DNA from: Pseudomonas sp. Z8(2022)
GTDB taxonomy: Bacteria; Pseudomonadota; Gammaproteobacteria; Pseudomonadales; Pseudomonadaceae
Reading direction: 5' to 3'
Assembly (NCBI RefSeq): GCF_025837155.1
Contig: NZ_CP107549.1
Coordinates: 1,860,001 to 1,924,000 of the forward strand
Length of the DNA stretch: 64,000 nucleotides
Below the pieces are notes generated by a model. The model made no database searches and was not told the DNA's origin. It worked only from the letters and a program-made list of their open reading frames with translations. Below, in pieces: positions 19,340 to 28,436 of the stretch (positions within the stretch are counted from its first letter, which is position 1; each line of letters opens with the position of its first letter). A program made the translations under genes and the position numbers.

Positions 19340-19632
19340 TGGCGCCCCCGGGTACGTCCTGTTTGTTTGATTTCTTCAAGCGAGACAGGCCGCTCATGCT
19401 TGAACAGTTCGGCGATTTGGCGTGTGGCACCAAGTGCTGTAGCGATGAGAACCAGAGCATCAAGGGTGATCTGCCCATTGGATTCGAATCGCTTAATGGT
19501 TGATTCGGAAACACCCGCCATCTTCGCCAAGGATTTGCGTGAGAGGTTCTTTGCGAGTCGCGCATCTCGGGCGTTGGCACCGATCTTTTGGGCCAGTTCG
19601 CCTGGAGCGAGCAGAGAATGGGTTAGGGCCAA
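19336..19632 (-). CDS. hipB: HipB-like Xre-family antitoxin
   Basis: Small HTH_3/Xre protein of 98 residues with its helix-turn-helix at about residues 15-70 (ARDARLAKNLSRKSLAKMAGVSESTIKRFES). It precedes and overlaps hipA, the usual HipBA order. HipB binds HipA and represses its own promoter. Two copies of a palindrome-like operator lie directly upstream and cover the predicted -10, which fits autoregulation. Confidence 0.9.
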   Translation of the reverse strand: MALTHSLLAPGELAQKIGANARDARLAKNLSRKSLAKMAGVSESTIKRFESNGQITLDALVLIATALGATRQIAELFKHERPVSLEEIKQTGRTRGRQ

Positions 19633-19647
19633 GGGGGAGCCTCAGTT

Positions 19648-19710
19648 AATGGTTCACTTGTGATCCATTATACGCCATTCATGCTCTTATTGGCTCAAAT
19701 GTGATCCATT
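19648..19710 (-). promoter_or_regulatory. hipBA promoter with two palindromic operators
   Basis: A nearly perfect 22-base dyad (AATGGTTCAC, TT, then GTGATCCATT on the plus strand) lies at 19648-19669. A weaker copy sharing GTGATCCATT lies at 19689-19710, 41 bases away. A consensus TATAAT on the minus strand at 19667-19672 overlaps the first operator; the -35 (TTGAGC, 19-base spacing) lies in the second. This is expected for HipB autorepression. Confidence 0.75.
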
Positions 19711-20110
19711 GATTTTTCCTGGGCCAGATTGCTTCAGGGCGGAGATCGCATGCCCTGACCTTCATGCTCAAGCGGATTGTTCTGTTACCTGTCTGTTCCC
19801 GTCGCAATCCGCATGTGGAAAAAACGCTAGCAGTTGCAATAGGAATGCGGACGGCAGCATGGCTTCACCTAGCCATGCGTGATCGACTAGGTGCATGTCA
19901 AAAAATCCTTTAACTTGTCTCTGTTCCCCAGATTTTCTTGATTGAGCAAAGAAAATATTCAGCTTCTAGGATTCTGCTGATTTTTTCTTTATTCATTCAG
20001 GCAACTCAGTTCGAATGTTCTCTGGAAGAAGATCCGTACTCACACTTGTTACCAGCCTCTTCGGAGGCAGGACATAACAGGCGGCCAGCCAGGGTAAACC
20101 GATTCGGTTG
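19711..20110. other. Intergenic stretch without recognised genes
   Basis: About 400 bases between the hipBA promoter and the end of the trb operon. I see no convincing ORF, tRNA or repeat; it is AT-richer than the flanking trb genes and may hold only the end of the transfer transcript. Confidence 0.5.
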
Positions 20111-20332
20111 TCAGCTCGTTGTGCCAAGTCTCCTGAACACCCGATCCCTTGCCATGAAGGCCTCCAGCATGTGCGGAACGAGCGTCAGGGCGTCGACCTC
20201 TTCACCGTAGGTCTGTGAGTGCAGCACCGCGTAGCGCTCGAGGTCGGCCTTCAGGCTGGCCGGGCAGGTGAAAGTCAGCTTCAGGCTCTCAGTTTTCGGC
20301 AGTGGGCCGAGACGGAGTTTGGTCGTGCTCAT
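20111..20332 (-). CDS. DUF2274-type small protein at the end of the trb operon
   Basis: Protein of 73 residues starting MSTTKLRLGPLPKTES, agreeing with the DUF2274 family found directly after trbI in Tn4371-like ICEs. The middle (FTCPASLKADLERYAVLHSQTYG) resembles a ribbon-helix-helix or a short helical DNA-binding fold. Its ATG overlaps the trbI stop (ATGA), so it is part of the transfer operon. Function unknown; no membrane segment is seen. Confidence 0.82.
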   Translation of the reverse strand: MSTTKLRLGPLPKTESLKLTFTCPASLKADLERYAVLHSQTYGEEVDALTLVPHMLEAFMARDRVFRRLGTTS

Positions 20333-21594
20333 TGCGGGCTCCCTTGTTGAGCTGTGACGGGTTGGTAGGGGCGCAACACCAGATCGCGGTTCACGATCAC
20401 GCGCAGGGGCAGGCCAGGGCGCTGGGTCAGTGTGGGCTGGATATCGAGGTTGCGGCGGGTGACCTCCTGACCGACCTGGTTCACCGTGTCCTGCAGGCTG
20501 TCGCGCCCCGCGATGATGATGCGGTCGCCATCGGTGCGACTGGTCGGTGCTGCCAGTTCGGCACCGATACCCAGCAGACTGGTCATGGCCGCGCCGGCGA
20601 CGATCCGGTTCCAGTGCCAGTCGACGCCATCCTCGAGACCGGCATAGCCGGCGGCGTCTGTACCAACCAGGTTGTCGATCTGGAGGGACGAGGTGTCCGG
20701 CAAGATCACCCGCTGCCACACCACCTGCACGCGGCTCTGCCCATAGCTCACCTGACTGTTATAGCGGCCCAGCAGGCGTGCACCCTGAGGGATGAGTACG
20801 TGCTGGCCGGTGGCGCTGTCGTAGACCGGTTCGGTCACCGTGGCGATCACGTCGCCGGGTAGATCCGACTTGATGCCGGTGACCAGCGCCGCTGCGATGA
20901 TGGTGCCGGCCATCACCTGATAGGGCGACTCAGGCATCTGCAGCAATCCGGAATTACGGATTTGTGTATTTACGGATCTACTGAGAAACGCCTCGTTCCG
21001 TTCCTGCTGGGGCGGCGTTCCTGCAACTGCGGCTACCGCGCCTGACGAGGCCATACCCAGGGTCATGGGATCTGGCTGGGCGCTCCCAGTGGATGCAACG
21101 TTCGATTTCCTCACGCTACTGGTCTGGAAGAACACCGATGACTGCGCTGCCTCCTCAGCTTCCTTGAGCAGGGCCAGGCGCTCTGCTTCGGCGGCATCTG
21201 GCCCATGTCCATAACCTTGCGCCTGCTGCTCCGCCCTGAGGATTGGCCCGCCCAGATCGCCGGGTAACGGTGGGCCCAGTTGCGGTATCTCGGGGGCAGG
21301 TGGAGGCGGCAACTGCGAGTAGTCTGCTGGCAAATGCTCCAGCCCCTCGGAGCGTGCCACGCGGTCGACGTTGTATAGCTCGTTCGGCTCTGCGCCCTGA
21401 CGGCGTTGCTGTGGTTGCAGCGACCACAGCATGGCACCGAGCACCGCAGCCGACAGGCCTCCGACCACTACCGCCAGCATGCGCGGATTGAGGCGAGTAA
21501 CCGGGCGCGGCTTGGCGCGCAGCTCCAGCGACTCCGGCGCTTCCTTGGGCGGCAGCGAGGTTCCTGCGGTTTGGTCGTTGTTCTTGGCCGTCAT
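20329..21594 (-). CDS. trbI: Conjugal transfer protein TrbI (VirB10-like)
   Basis: VirB10-family protein linking inner and outer membranes of the type IV secretion channel, 421 residues. It has a short cytoplasmic N-terminus, a membrane helix at about 39-58 (MLAVVVGGLSAAVLGAMLW), a proline-rich periplasmic linker (about 92-110) and a C-terminal beta-barrel domain (about 215-410) with conserved SPYQVMAGTIIAAALVTGI and IPQGARLLGRY. It follows trbG by 2 bases. With TrbG and TrbF it forms the core complex. Confidence 0.95.
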   Translation of the reverse strand: MTAKNNDQTAGTSLPPKEAPESLELRAKPRPVTRLNPRMLAVVVGGLSAAVLGAMLWSLQPQQRRQGAEPNELYNVDRVARSEGLEHLPADYSQLPPPPAPEIPQLGPPLPGDLGGPILRAEQQAQGYGHGPDAAEAERLALLKEAEEAAQSSVFFQTSSVRKSNVASTGSAQPDPMTLGMASSGAVAAVAGTPPQQERNEAFLSRSVNTQIRNSGLLQMPESPYQVMAGTIIAAALVTGIKSDLPGDVIATVTEPVYDSATGQHVLIPQGARLLGRYNSQVSYGQSRVQVVWQRVILPDTSSLQIDNLVGTDAAGYAGLEDGVDWHWNRIVAGAAMTSLLGIGAELAAPTSRTDGDRIIIAGRDSLQDTVNQVGQEVTRRNLDIQPTLTQRPGLPLRVIVNRDLVLRPYQPVTAQQGSPQ

Positions 21595-21596
21595 GC

Positions 21597-22583
21597 TCAG
21601 GGCCTCCGTGCCACGCCGTCGGTGCGCTCGATCCGCACCACGTCACCTTTGTCGGCGCCCAGGCGCAACTCGGCCGCACCGAACAGACGGTCGACGATGT
21701 AGTAGGGCGAGCGGAAGCGGTAGTTGACCAGTTGTCCGCCTCCTTCCGAGCCAATCACGAACAGCGGAGGCAACTCGCCCTGGGCGATGCCAGCGGGAAA
21801 CTGGATATACACCTTGCGGCCGTCGTCGAAGGCGCGCAGCGGCTTCCAGGGTGGATTGCTTCCGCTGATCGCATAGCGAAAACGCAGCTGCTCCAGCGCC
21901 AGGCCGGCGTCCACCGGCGCCGCGGCCTGGGCGGCACTAGCGTGGCGTTGCAGGGCGAGCATGCGATCCTTCGGATAGTCCCAGGACACCGAAGCCATCC
22001 AAGCGTGTTCGGTTGAACTCAGCTCGACCAGGTAGGTGCGGCGCGTGGTGGTGATCACCAGGTTGGTCTTCAGATCGACCCGTGTCGGTTTGATCAGCAC
22101 GCTGGTGCGCAACTCATCGCCGCTGCCGCTGGTGGTATCGCCGACGATCCAGCGCACGGTGTCTCCGGCGGCCACGGTGACCAGCTCCTCGCCAGGCTGC
22201 AGGTTGATCGCCGTGACCCGCCCCGGGCTGGCGTACACCTGATACAGCGCACCATCGGAGTAGGGCCACACCTGGATGGCGTTGATATAGCCCTCGCGGC
22301 TCGGCGCTACCCGAGCATCGCGATTGGCGCGCGAGACCCGCACGCGCTCATCGGCCGGTTCCTTGGCCGGCTTGCTGGGTTGAGTTTCCGGCAGTGGCTT
22401 GAGCTGGGCAGGCAGAGCCAGGGGCTTGGGCATTTCCACCACTTCGATGGGCCTGGGTGGCTCCGCTAGGCGATGCGCCTCGACCGGTTCGTCCAAGGCG
22501 ATCACTGGCGGCTGCTGGCTGGCACAGCCGGCCAGCACGCTCAGCAGCAGAGGGCAGATAGAAAGGTTCAGGGAGGTTTTCAT
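21597..22583 (-). CDS. trbG: Conjugal transfer protein TrbG (VirB9-like)
   Basis: VirB9-family outer-membrane-associated core protein, 328 residues. The N-terminus is a signal peptide with a lipobox-like end (LLSVLAGCASQQ). Residues 95-190 and 220-325 give the two conserved VirB9 beta domains (for example IQVWPYSDGALYQVYASPGRVTAI and the C-terminal FRSPYYIVDRLFGAAELRLG). It overlaps trbF by ATGA. It binds TrbI to make the outer layer of the secretion channel. Confidence 0.94.
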   Translation of the reverse strand: MKTSLNLSICPLLLSVLAGCASQQPPVIALDEPVEAHRLAEPPRPIEVVEMPKPLALPAQLKPLPETQPSKPAKEPADERVRVSRANRDARVAPSREGYINAIQVWPYSDGALYQVYASPGRVTAINLQPGEELVTVAAGDTVRWIVGDTTSGSGDELRTSVLIKPTRVDLKTNLVITTTRRTYLVELSSTEHAWMASVSWDYPKDRMLALQRHASAAQAAAPVDAGLALEQLRFRYAISGSNPPWKPLRAFDDGRKVYIQFPAGIAQGELPPLFVIGSEGGGQLVNYRFRSPYYIVDRLFGAAELRLGADKGDVVRIERTDGVARRP

Positions 22584-23287
22584 GGTTTCTTGGCTCCTTC
22601 CGCAGTGTCCAGTTCACGGCTCCAGGACAGGCCGTTGACGTAGATGCCGAGCGGGTTGCGGCGCAGTTTTTCCTCAGTGCGCGGAGGCTGCAGTACCAGA
22701 GAGATCACCGCTGTCCAGCGCTCCAGGCCGGCGGCTGAACCATTCACGAAACGGCGTTCGATCCAGCGCACCTGGAAGGAGCTGTCGCTGGCACGCACCA
22801 CGCTGGTGACTTCGACTGATACCGACTCCTTGCCGACTCGGGTGAAGGGATCGTTGGCGCGGGCATAATCGTTGAGGGTGGCCGCGCCGCGGTCGGTGGT
22901 GGAGTGATAGGCCTCCAGCCAGTTCTGCCGGACGACCACCGGATCGATCGATAGCGAGCGCACCTGCTCGATAAAGCGCGCCAGGTGGTGCGCGATCTGC
23001 GCATCCTGGGGCTGGTAGGGGCTGGCGGCTTCGCCGACGGCGCGCACCTGGCCGAGGTTGTCGACCTCCACCACATAGGGCGTCACCGTCGACTGCGCCG
23101 AACGCCAGACCAGACCGCCGGCCATCAGCAGCGCCAGGCCCAGGCAACCGAAGGCCATCAGCCGCCAGTTGCGTGCCTGCGCCAGGCTGCTACCCATGCG
23201 CAGGTCCCAGGCCTGTGCCGCTGCCTGGTAGGGGGTGACCGGTTGAGGGGTGTCGCTGTAGCGCACCCGTGGACGTCTGAATCGCAT
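22580..23287 (-). CDS. trbF: Conjugal transfer protein TrbF (VirB8-like)
   Basis: VirB8-family inner-membrane protein of 235 residues: cytoplasmic N-terminus, one membrane helix (about 43-63, LMAFGCLGLALLMAGGLVW), and a periplasmic NTF2-like domain (about 75-225) with VTPYVVEVDNLGQVRAVG and a FQVRWIERRF segment. It assembles the inner-membrane platform of the mating-pair channel. It starts 12 bases after the trbL stop. Confidence 0.95.
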   Translation of the reverse strand: MRFRRPRVRYSDTPQPVTPYQAAAQAWDLRMGSSLAQARNWRLMAFGCLGLALLMAGGLVWRSAQSTVTPYVVEVDNLGQVRAVGEAASPYQPQDAQIAHHLARFIEQVRSLSIDPVVVRQNWLEAYHSTTDRGAATLNDYARANDPFTRVGKESVSVEVTSVVRASDSSFQVRWIERRFVNGSAAGLERWTAVISLVLQPPRTEEKLRRNPLGIYVNGLSWSRELDTAEGAKKP

Positions 23288-23299
23288 CCTCGTCCTCCT

Positions 23300-24460
23300 T
23301 TACGAATTCGATGGGTCGCGGATCTGCGGTCCGGGTGATGAGCCACCGCCATCGCCACCACGAAGGGTGTGAGCGACTGTGCTGGTAGCCTGTGAGAGTT
23401 GTTGCCTGCGCTGCAGGCGCCTGGCCCAGTCGGGCTGTTTGGCTGGAGCAGTTGCTGGGTCGGACGCGGCGGGGGCGCCACCTGCTGCAGCGCCGGAAGA
23501 GGCGCCTGCCAGAGAGCCAGCGCCGCCCATCGCCACGCGCGCCGCACCAGGTGCCATGCGTGCACCGGCCAATACCGCACCGCCGACACCTGTTGCCAGC
23601 GCAGCAGCACCTGCTGCCATGCCCGCCGCGCCGAGCGCGGTACCGGCAGCTGCACCAGCACCCAGTTGCGGTGCGCCGGAGACCAACCCGCTGGCAATGC
23701 CCGGCCCGAAGATGCCCAGGCCGAGCAGGGCCAGCGAGGCGAGCATGACCACCAGCGCATGGTCGATGGAGGGCTCGTCCGGTACAGCCTGGAACTCGGC
23801 GAACAGCCCGCTGCCAATGCCGACGATCACCGCCAGCACCAGTACCTTGATGCCGGACGCCACCACGTTGCCCAGCACCTTCTCGGCGAGAAAGGCGGTC
23901 TTGTTCCACAGCGCAAAGGGCACCAGCACGAAGCCGGCAAGGGTGGTCAGCTTGAACTCGATCAAGGTCACGAACAGCTGAATGGCCAGAAAGAAGAAGC
24001 TGACGATCACCACCAACCAGGCGAGAAACAGCACAAAAATGCTATGCAGATTGCTGAAGACTTCGGGAAAACCGCTGAGACTGCTGATCTGCTCAAGCAG
24101 CGGCCCTCCAGTCTCAACCCCAATTGCGGCCAATCGTCCCGGCTGCAGAAACTCCGCATGACTCAACGCAGAACCTGAGGCCAGCAGACCCAACCCGGCG
24201 AATGAGTTGAAGACGATCTTCGCGAGCATGTTGAAGTTGCCGATGATGAAGGCGAAGGCGCCGACATAGAGGGTCTTGCGGATCAGCTTGGCGCTGACGT
24301 CCTCTCCACCCATGGCCCAGAACAGCCCGGCCAGGGTCATGTCGATCACCACCAGCGTCATGGTGAGAAAGGCCACCTCGCCGCCGAGCAGCCCGAAGCC
24401 GGTGTCGATATACAGCCCGAAAACTTCGAGGAAACGGTCGATCACGCTGACGTCGTTCAT
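23300..24460 (-). CDS. trbL: Conjugal transfer protein TrbL (VirB6-like)
   Basis: Polytopic inner-membrane protein of the VirB6/TrbL family, 386 residues. About six hydrophobic segments lie between residues 30 and 250, followed by an Ala/Gly-rich C-terminal tail (about 235-386) of low complexity, typical of TrbL. It begins MNDVSVIDRFLEVF and overlaps the TrbK-like gene by ATGA. It forms part of the inner-membrane pore that passes DNA. Confidence 0.94.
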   Translation of the reverse strand: MNDVSVIDRFLEVFGLYIDTGFGLLGGEVAFLTMTLVVIDMTLAGLFWAMGGEDVSAKLIRKTLYVGAFAFIIGNFNMLAKIVFNSFAGLGLLASGSALSHAEFLQPGRLAAIGVETGGPLLEQISSLSGFPEVFSNLHSIFVLFLAWLVVIVSFFFLAIQLFVTLIEFKLTTLAGFVLVPFALWNKTAFLAEKVLGNVVASGIKVLVLAVIVGIGSGLFAEFQAVPDEPSIDHALVVMLASLALLGLGIFGPGIASGLVSGAPQLGAGAAAGTALGAAGMAAGAAALATGVGGAVLAGARMAPGAARVAMGGAGSLAGASSGAAAGGAPAASDPATAPAKQPDWARRLQRRQQLSQATSTVAHTLRGGDGGGSSPGPQIRDPSNS

Positions 24461-24642
24461 GGCACGTCCTCGTCGAAATTTGCTGGTATGGCGGGTAGGT
24501 CGGCAGGACGAAGAAACTCGCCGGGATGGGCGCCGCCCGAGTAGAAGCGTTCAGGCGCATCCTCTTGCCGAGCCATGACGCCGTTGTCAGCCTGTCCGCA
24601 GGCGGCCAGCACCAGCAGTGGTAGCAGTGTCAGGAGTCTCAT
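24457..24642 (-). CDS. trbK: TrbK-like small lipoprotein (TrbK-alt entry exclusion type)
   Basis: Lipoprotein of 61 residues with a short signal peptide ending in the lipobox LVLAAC, then a polar tail ending ANFDEDVP. It lies between trbJ and trbL, the position of TrbK in RP4-type systems, and its size fits the TrbK-alt group of Tn4371-like elements. TrbK proteins act in entry exclusion, blocking transfer into cells already holding the element. Function here is inferred from position and form. Confidence 0.82.
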   Translation of the reverse strand: MRLLTLLPLLVLAACGQADNGVMARQEDAPERFYSGGAHPGEFLRPADLPAIPANFDEDVP

Positions 24643-24654
24643 GACGCCGCCTCC

Positions 24655-25389
24655 CTAGCGATAGAACTGCACGGGGTAGGGGGTGTAGGGCGTGCCGTTG
24701 CCCATAAATCGGCGCCGCCGTTCGCGTGCTTCCTCGGCCGCAGCAGACTGACGGGCAAGCTCCAGGGCGACGGCGCGGTTCTGGGTGATCTGCAGTTGCT
24801 GCGCCTGGATCGACTGCTTGGCCTGCAGGGCCAGCAACTGGTTGGTGGCCTGGGCAGCCTGCAAGGCGCCACCCGCGGACTGGCTCTGCTGCACCAGAGC
24901 GGCCAAGGCGCTTTCATCCTCGGCCAGGTTCTGCGTCACCTGTGCCTGCACGCGCAGCGCCGTATGCAGCCCGTCGAGGCCCTGCTGCCAGCGCTCCCGC
25001 GCCTCTTCTGCCAGGCGCTGGCTGCTGACGTCGCCGGTGTACTCGTTCGGGTAGAGTCGGCTGAACTCCTGATCCAGGCGCTGCACTTCATAGGCCAGCC
25101 CTCGCGCCTCGGCGAGCAGCCGCTCGGTATTGGCCAGGCTCGTGCGCAACTGGCTGACCACGTTGTAGTCCAGGCGCTGCAGATGACGGGCCTGGTTCAG
25201 CAGCATCTGGGTTTCGTTCTGCAACTGGCGAACCTGGTTGTTCGCCATCTCCAGGGTGCGTACTGCGGTCAAGGTGTTCTGCACCAGGTTGGTCGGATCG
25301 ATTACGGTGAAGGCGTTAACTGGCTTGACGGCCAACAGACCCAGTAACAGCAGCGCTGCGCAGGGGAAACGGTGGACAGGGGATCTCAT
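24655..25389 (-). CDS. trbJ: Conjugal transfer protein TrbJ (VirB5-like)
   Basis: Periplasmic VirB5/TrbJ protein of 244 residues. The signal peptide ends near VNAFTVIDPTN, the usual mature N-terminus of TrbJ. The rest is almost all alpha-helical and rich in Q, L and R (coiled-coil-like, about 30-230). The ATG at 25389 is preferred because AGGAG lies 8 bases upstream and it overlaps the trbE stop by ATGA. VirB5 proteins sit at the tip of the conjugative pilus and help in recipient contact. Confidence 0.93.
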   Translation of the reverse strand: MRSPVHRFPCAALLLLGLLAVKPVNAFTVIDPTNLVQNTLTAVRTLEMANNQVRQLQNETQMLLNQARHLQRLDYNVVSQLRTSLANTERLLAEARGLAYEVQRLDQEFSRLYPNEYTGDVSSQRLAEEARERWQQGLDGLHTALRVQAQVTQNLAEDESALAALVQQSQSAGGALQAAQATNQLLALQAKQSIQAQQLQITQNRAVALELARQSAAAEEARERRRRFMGNGTPYTPYPVQFYR

Positions 25390-27815
25390 GGCAGACACTC
25401 CTTGCGTGACGAGGGATAAGCGGTGAGTAGATCGGCAGCCCAGTCCAGCCCACGGTGACGCAACCAGACAGGGGCGAAATCGGCGGCGCCGGACGCCTGC
25501 AGGATGCGGTCGATCTCACGCTGCTCGGCCGGGCTGGCCGAGGCGGCGAAGGCCAGCGCCACCGGCCCCAGATCGAGGTCGAACAGGCGGTTGCCCAAGC
25601 GCGACTGGTAGTAGTAATCACGCTTGGGCGTGGCCTGGGCGATGATCTCGATCTGCCGGTCATTGAGGCCGAAGCTTTGGTAGATGCCTCGGATCTGCGG
25701 CTCGCCCGCCTGCGGGTTGGGCAGGAAGATGCGGCTGGCGCAGCTCTCGATGATTGCCGCAGCGATGCTGGAGTCCTTGATGTCGGCCAGCGACTGGGTG
25801 GCGAAGATGACGCTGACGTTCTTCTTGCGCAGGGTTTTGAGCCACTGGCGGATGCGCGCAGCGAACAGCGGATCGTCGAGAAATAGCCAGGCCTCGTCGA
25901 GGATCAGCAGGGTCGGCGCGCCGTCGAAGCGCTCCTCGAAACGGGCGAACAGGTAGCTCAGCACGGCGGCTACCGCCGCCTTGCTGTGCATCAGTTCCTC
26001 CATCTCGAAGCACTGTACGTCGGCGCCGCCCAGGCGATCCTGATCGGCATCCAGCAATGCGCCATGAGCGCCGCCTAGCACATAGGGTTGCAGCGCCTGG
26101 CGCAGAGCGTTGTCCTGCAGCAGCACCGAAAAACCGGTCAATGTGCGCTGCGCTTCGGGCGCGCCGGCCAGACTGTCCAGCGCCGTCCACAGCGCAGCCT
26201 TCTGCTCGGGGCCGATAGCCACGCCCTCCTGCAGCAGGCGAGCCTCCAGCCACTCGGCGGCCCAGGCTCGGTATCCCGGCTGATCGATGCGCGCCAGAGG
26301 CTGGAAGGCCAGCTCGCCATCGCCGCCGAGGTCGTAGTGCTCGCCACCCAGGCCCAACACCGTTGCGCGCAGCGAGCGCCCCATATCGAACAGAAACAGG
26401 CGCGAGCCCGGGTAGCGTCGAAATTGCAATGCCAGGGTCGCCAGTAGCACCGACTTGCCCATGCCGGTAGGGCCAGCCACCAGGGTGTGGCCGACATCGC
26501 CAACGTGGGTGACCAGGCGAAACGGTGTCGCGCCATCGGTGCGGGTAATCACCAGCGGCGGGCCATCCAGATGTTCGTTGCGTGCCGGGCCAGCCCAGAC
26601 TGCCGAGATCGGTATCAGGTGCGCCAGATTGAGCGTGGAGATCAGCGGCTGGCGGACATTGGCGTAGGCGTTGCCGGGGATCGACGACAACCAGGCCTCC
26701 ACCGCGTTGAGGCTCTCTGCGATGGTGACAAAACCGCGGCCCTGGATCACCCGCTCGACACGGCGCAGCTTCTCGTCGGCGATCTGGGCGTCTGAATCGC
26801 TCACCGTCACGGTGGCGGTCACATAGCCAAACGCGACCTGGTCGGCGCCGAGTTCCTGCAACGCCGCGTCGGCGTCGCTGGCCTTGTTCGCGGCGTCGCT
26901 GTCGAGCAGCGGGCTTTCCTGCTGGAAGATCGCTTCGCGCAGCAGCGCCAGGACGCCCTTGCGCTTGGCAAACCACTGCCGGCGTAGACGCACCAGTTCC
27001 TTCTCGGCCTCGTCCTTGTCCAGGCAGATGAAGCGGGTCGACCAGCGATAGGCGAAGCCCAAGCGGTTGAGATCGTCCAGCACGCCCGGCCAGGTCGCGG
27101 TGGGGAACCCACGTACCGACAGCACGCGCAGATGCTGCTCGCCGAGACGCGGCGCCAGGCCCGTGGTCAGGTGGCTGTCGGCCAGCAGGGCATCGAGGTG
27201 GAAGGGCTCCTCGGGTACAGCCACTCTCTGGCGGTGGACAGATATCGTGCCATGCAGGTAAGTCAGCGTCTGGCTGTCATCGAGCCAGGCGAGCTCCGGC
27301 ATCACCCCGTCCAGCAGGTCGAAGAAACGATCCGTCTCGGCGACAAAGGCAGCCAGCCGTTCGCGCCAGTCGACGCCGCGCTGAGCGCGGTGCTCGTAGA
27401 GCAGGCCGGCGGCGCGCGAGCGCGACTCCTCGGGCGGCAGGTAGAGTAGCGTCAGGTGATAACTGCTCTCGAAGTGGCTTCCGAGCGCCTCGAAGGCGGC
27501 GCGACGCTCCTCGTCTACCAGCCAGGACAAGGGTTCGGGAAAGTCGCTGTCAGGGTAGTTGGCTGCCGCCAGGCGCTCGGCTTCGACAAACAGCGCCCAG
27601 CCCGAGCCAAGGCGACGCAGGGCATTGTTCAGGCGCGCCGAGGCTGCCACCAGTTCGCCCTGGGTGGCGCTGTCCAGATCCGGCCCACGAAAGCGCAAGC
27701 TGCGTTGGAACGAACCGTCCTTGTTTAACACCACGCCGGGCGCGACCAGCCCGGCCCAGGGCAGCCAGTCGGCGAGTTGGGCGGGGCGAAGTTGGTATTC
27801 GGTGAGATTCAGCAT
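25386..27815 (-). CDS. trbE: Conjugal transfer ATPase TrbE (VirB4-like)
   Basis: Large cytoplasmic ATPase of the secretion system, 809 residues. It has an N-terminal VirB4 domain (about 1-380) and a C-terminal ATPase domain with Walker A in VAGPTGMGKSVLLATLAL near residue 445 and Walker B in TLLILDEAWLFLDDPL near residue 640. The start MLNLTEYQLRP at 27815 gives the family's usual N-terminus; an upstream in-frame start at 27866 would overlap trbD. It energises pilus assembly and DNA transfer with TrbB and TraG. Confidence 0.95.
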   Translation of the reverse strand: MLNLTEYQLRPAQLADWLPWAGLVAPGVVLNKDGSFQRSLRFRGPDLDSATQGELVAASARLNNALRRLGSGWALFVEAERLAAANYPDSDFPEPLSWLVDEERRAAFEALGSHFESSYHLTLLYLPPEESRSRAAGLLYEHRAQRGVDWRERLAAFVAETDRFFDLLDGVMPELAWLDDSQTLTYLHGTISVHRQRVAVPEEPFHLDALLADSHLTTGLAPRLGEQHLRVLSVRGFPTATWPGVLDDLNRLGFAYRWSTRFICLDKDEAEKELVRLRRQWFAKRKGVLALLREAIFQQESPLLDSDAANKASDADAALQELGADQVAFGYVTATVTVSDSDAQIADEKLRRVERVIQGRGFVTIAESLNAVEAWLSSIPGNAYANVRQPLISTLNLAHLIPISAVWAGPARNEHLDGPPLVITRTDGATPFRLVTHVGDVGHTLVAGPTGMGKSVLLATLALQFRRYPGSRLFLFDMGRSLRATVLGLGGEHYDLGGDGELAFQPLARIDQPGYRAWAAEWLEARLLQEGVAIGPEQKAALWTALDSLAGAPEAQRTLTGFSVLLQDNALRQALQPYVLGGAHGALLDADQDRLGGADVQCFEMEELMHSKAAVAAVLSYLFARFEERFDGAPTLLILDEAWLFLDDPLFAARIRQWLKTLRKKNVSVIFATQSLADIKDSSIAAAIIESCASRIFLPNPQAGEPQIRGIYQSFGLNDRQIEIIAQATPKRDYYYQSRLGNRLFDLDLGPVALAFAASASPAEQREIDRILQASGAADFAPVWLRHRGLDWAADLLTAYPSSRKECLP

Positions 27816-27825
27816 GGCGGCCTCC

Positions 27826-28098
27826 TCACACATCCAGCAGCGACGGCTGCTTGATATGCCGGGCAAACACCTGCAGGAACTGCGGGTCCAGGCGGGCCCC
27901 CCAGACCGCCAGCGAGTGGCCGACCAGCCAGAGTGCCAAGCCAGGCAGCCACAGCTGCAGGCCCAGGCCGACCACGGCCGCCAGAGTGCCGTTGAGGATC
28001 GCCACGTTGCGCGGCGCGCCGCCGAGCAGGATCGGCTCGGCCAGCGATCGGTGCAGTGGCACCTCGAAACCGGGGATGAGTTCGCGCTCGCCGTTCAT
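27826..28098 (-). CDS. trbD: Conjugal transfer protein TrbD (VirB3-like)
   Basis: Small inner-membrane protein of 90 residues of the VirB3 family. It has a short N-terminus ending EVPLHRSLAEPILLGGAPR, then one long or two short membrane segments (about 32-65), and the conserved C-terminal DPQFLQVFARH. It overlaps trbC by ATGA and precedes trbE by 10 bases. It is a VirB4 partner in pilus assembly. Confidence 0.93.
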   Translation of the reverse strand: MNGERELIPGFEVPLHRSLAEPILLGGAPRNVAILNGTLAAVVGLGLQLWLPGLALWLVGHSLAVWGARLDPQFLQVFARHIKQPSLLDV

Positions 28099-28436
28099 GC
28101 GATCACCGCCCCGCCGGCAAAGCTGAAGAAGCTGAGGAAGAACGACGACGCGGCGAAGGCGATCGACAGGCCGAAGACGATCTGGATCAGCTTGCGAAAG
28201 CCGCCGCTGGTGTCGCCGAAGGCCAGCGTCAGGCCGGTGGTAATGATGATGATCACTGCGATGATGCGCGCCACCGGACCCTGTACCGAGTCAAGGATCG
28301 ATTGCAGCGGTCCTTCCCAGGGCATGCCGGAGCCGGCTGCGAGCACAGGCAGGGAGGAGCCCAGGCAGAGGGCACCGAGCATCAAGGCGCCAATGAGGCG
28401 ACGACGATTAGCAACGCGGGGATGGCAGGCAGTCAT
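28095..28436 (-). CDS. trbC: Conjugal transfer pilin TrbC (VirB2-like)
   Basis: Pilin precursor of 113 residues. The signal region ends near LPVLAAGSG. The mature part has two hydrophobic helices (about 62-82 and 93-113) separated by a short loop, the VirB2/TrbC plan. The ATG at 28436 is chosen because the protein then starts with a normal long signal peptide; it overlaps the trbB 3' end by 29 bases. In RP4 the pilin is cyclised by TraF, whose homologue is at 50.3 kb. Confidence 0.92.
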   Translation of the reverse strand: MTACHPRVANRRRLIGALMLGALCLGSSLPVLAAGSGMPWEGPLQSILDSVQGPVARIIAVIIIITTGLTLAFGDTSGGFRKLIQIVFGLSIAFAASSFFLSFFSFAGGAVIA

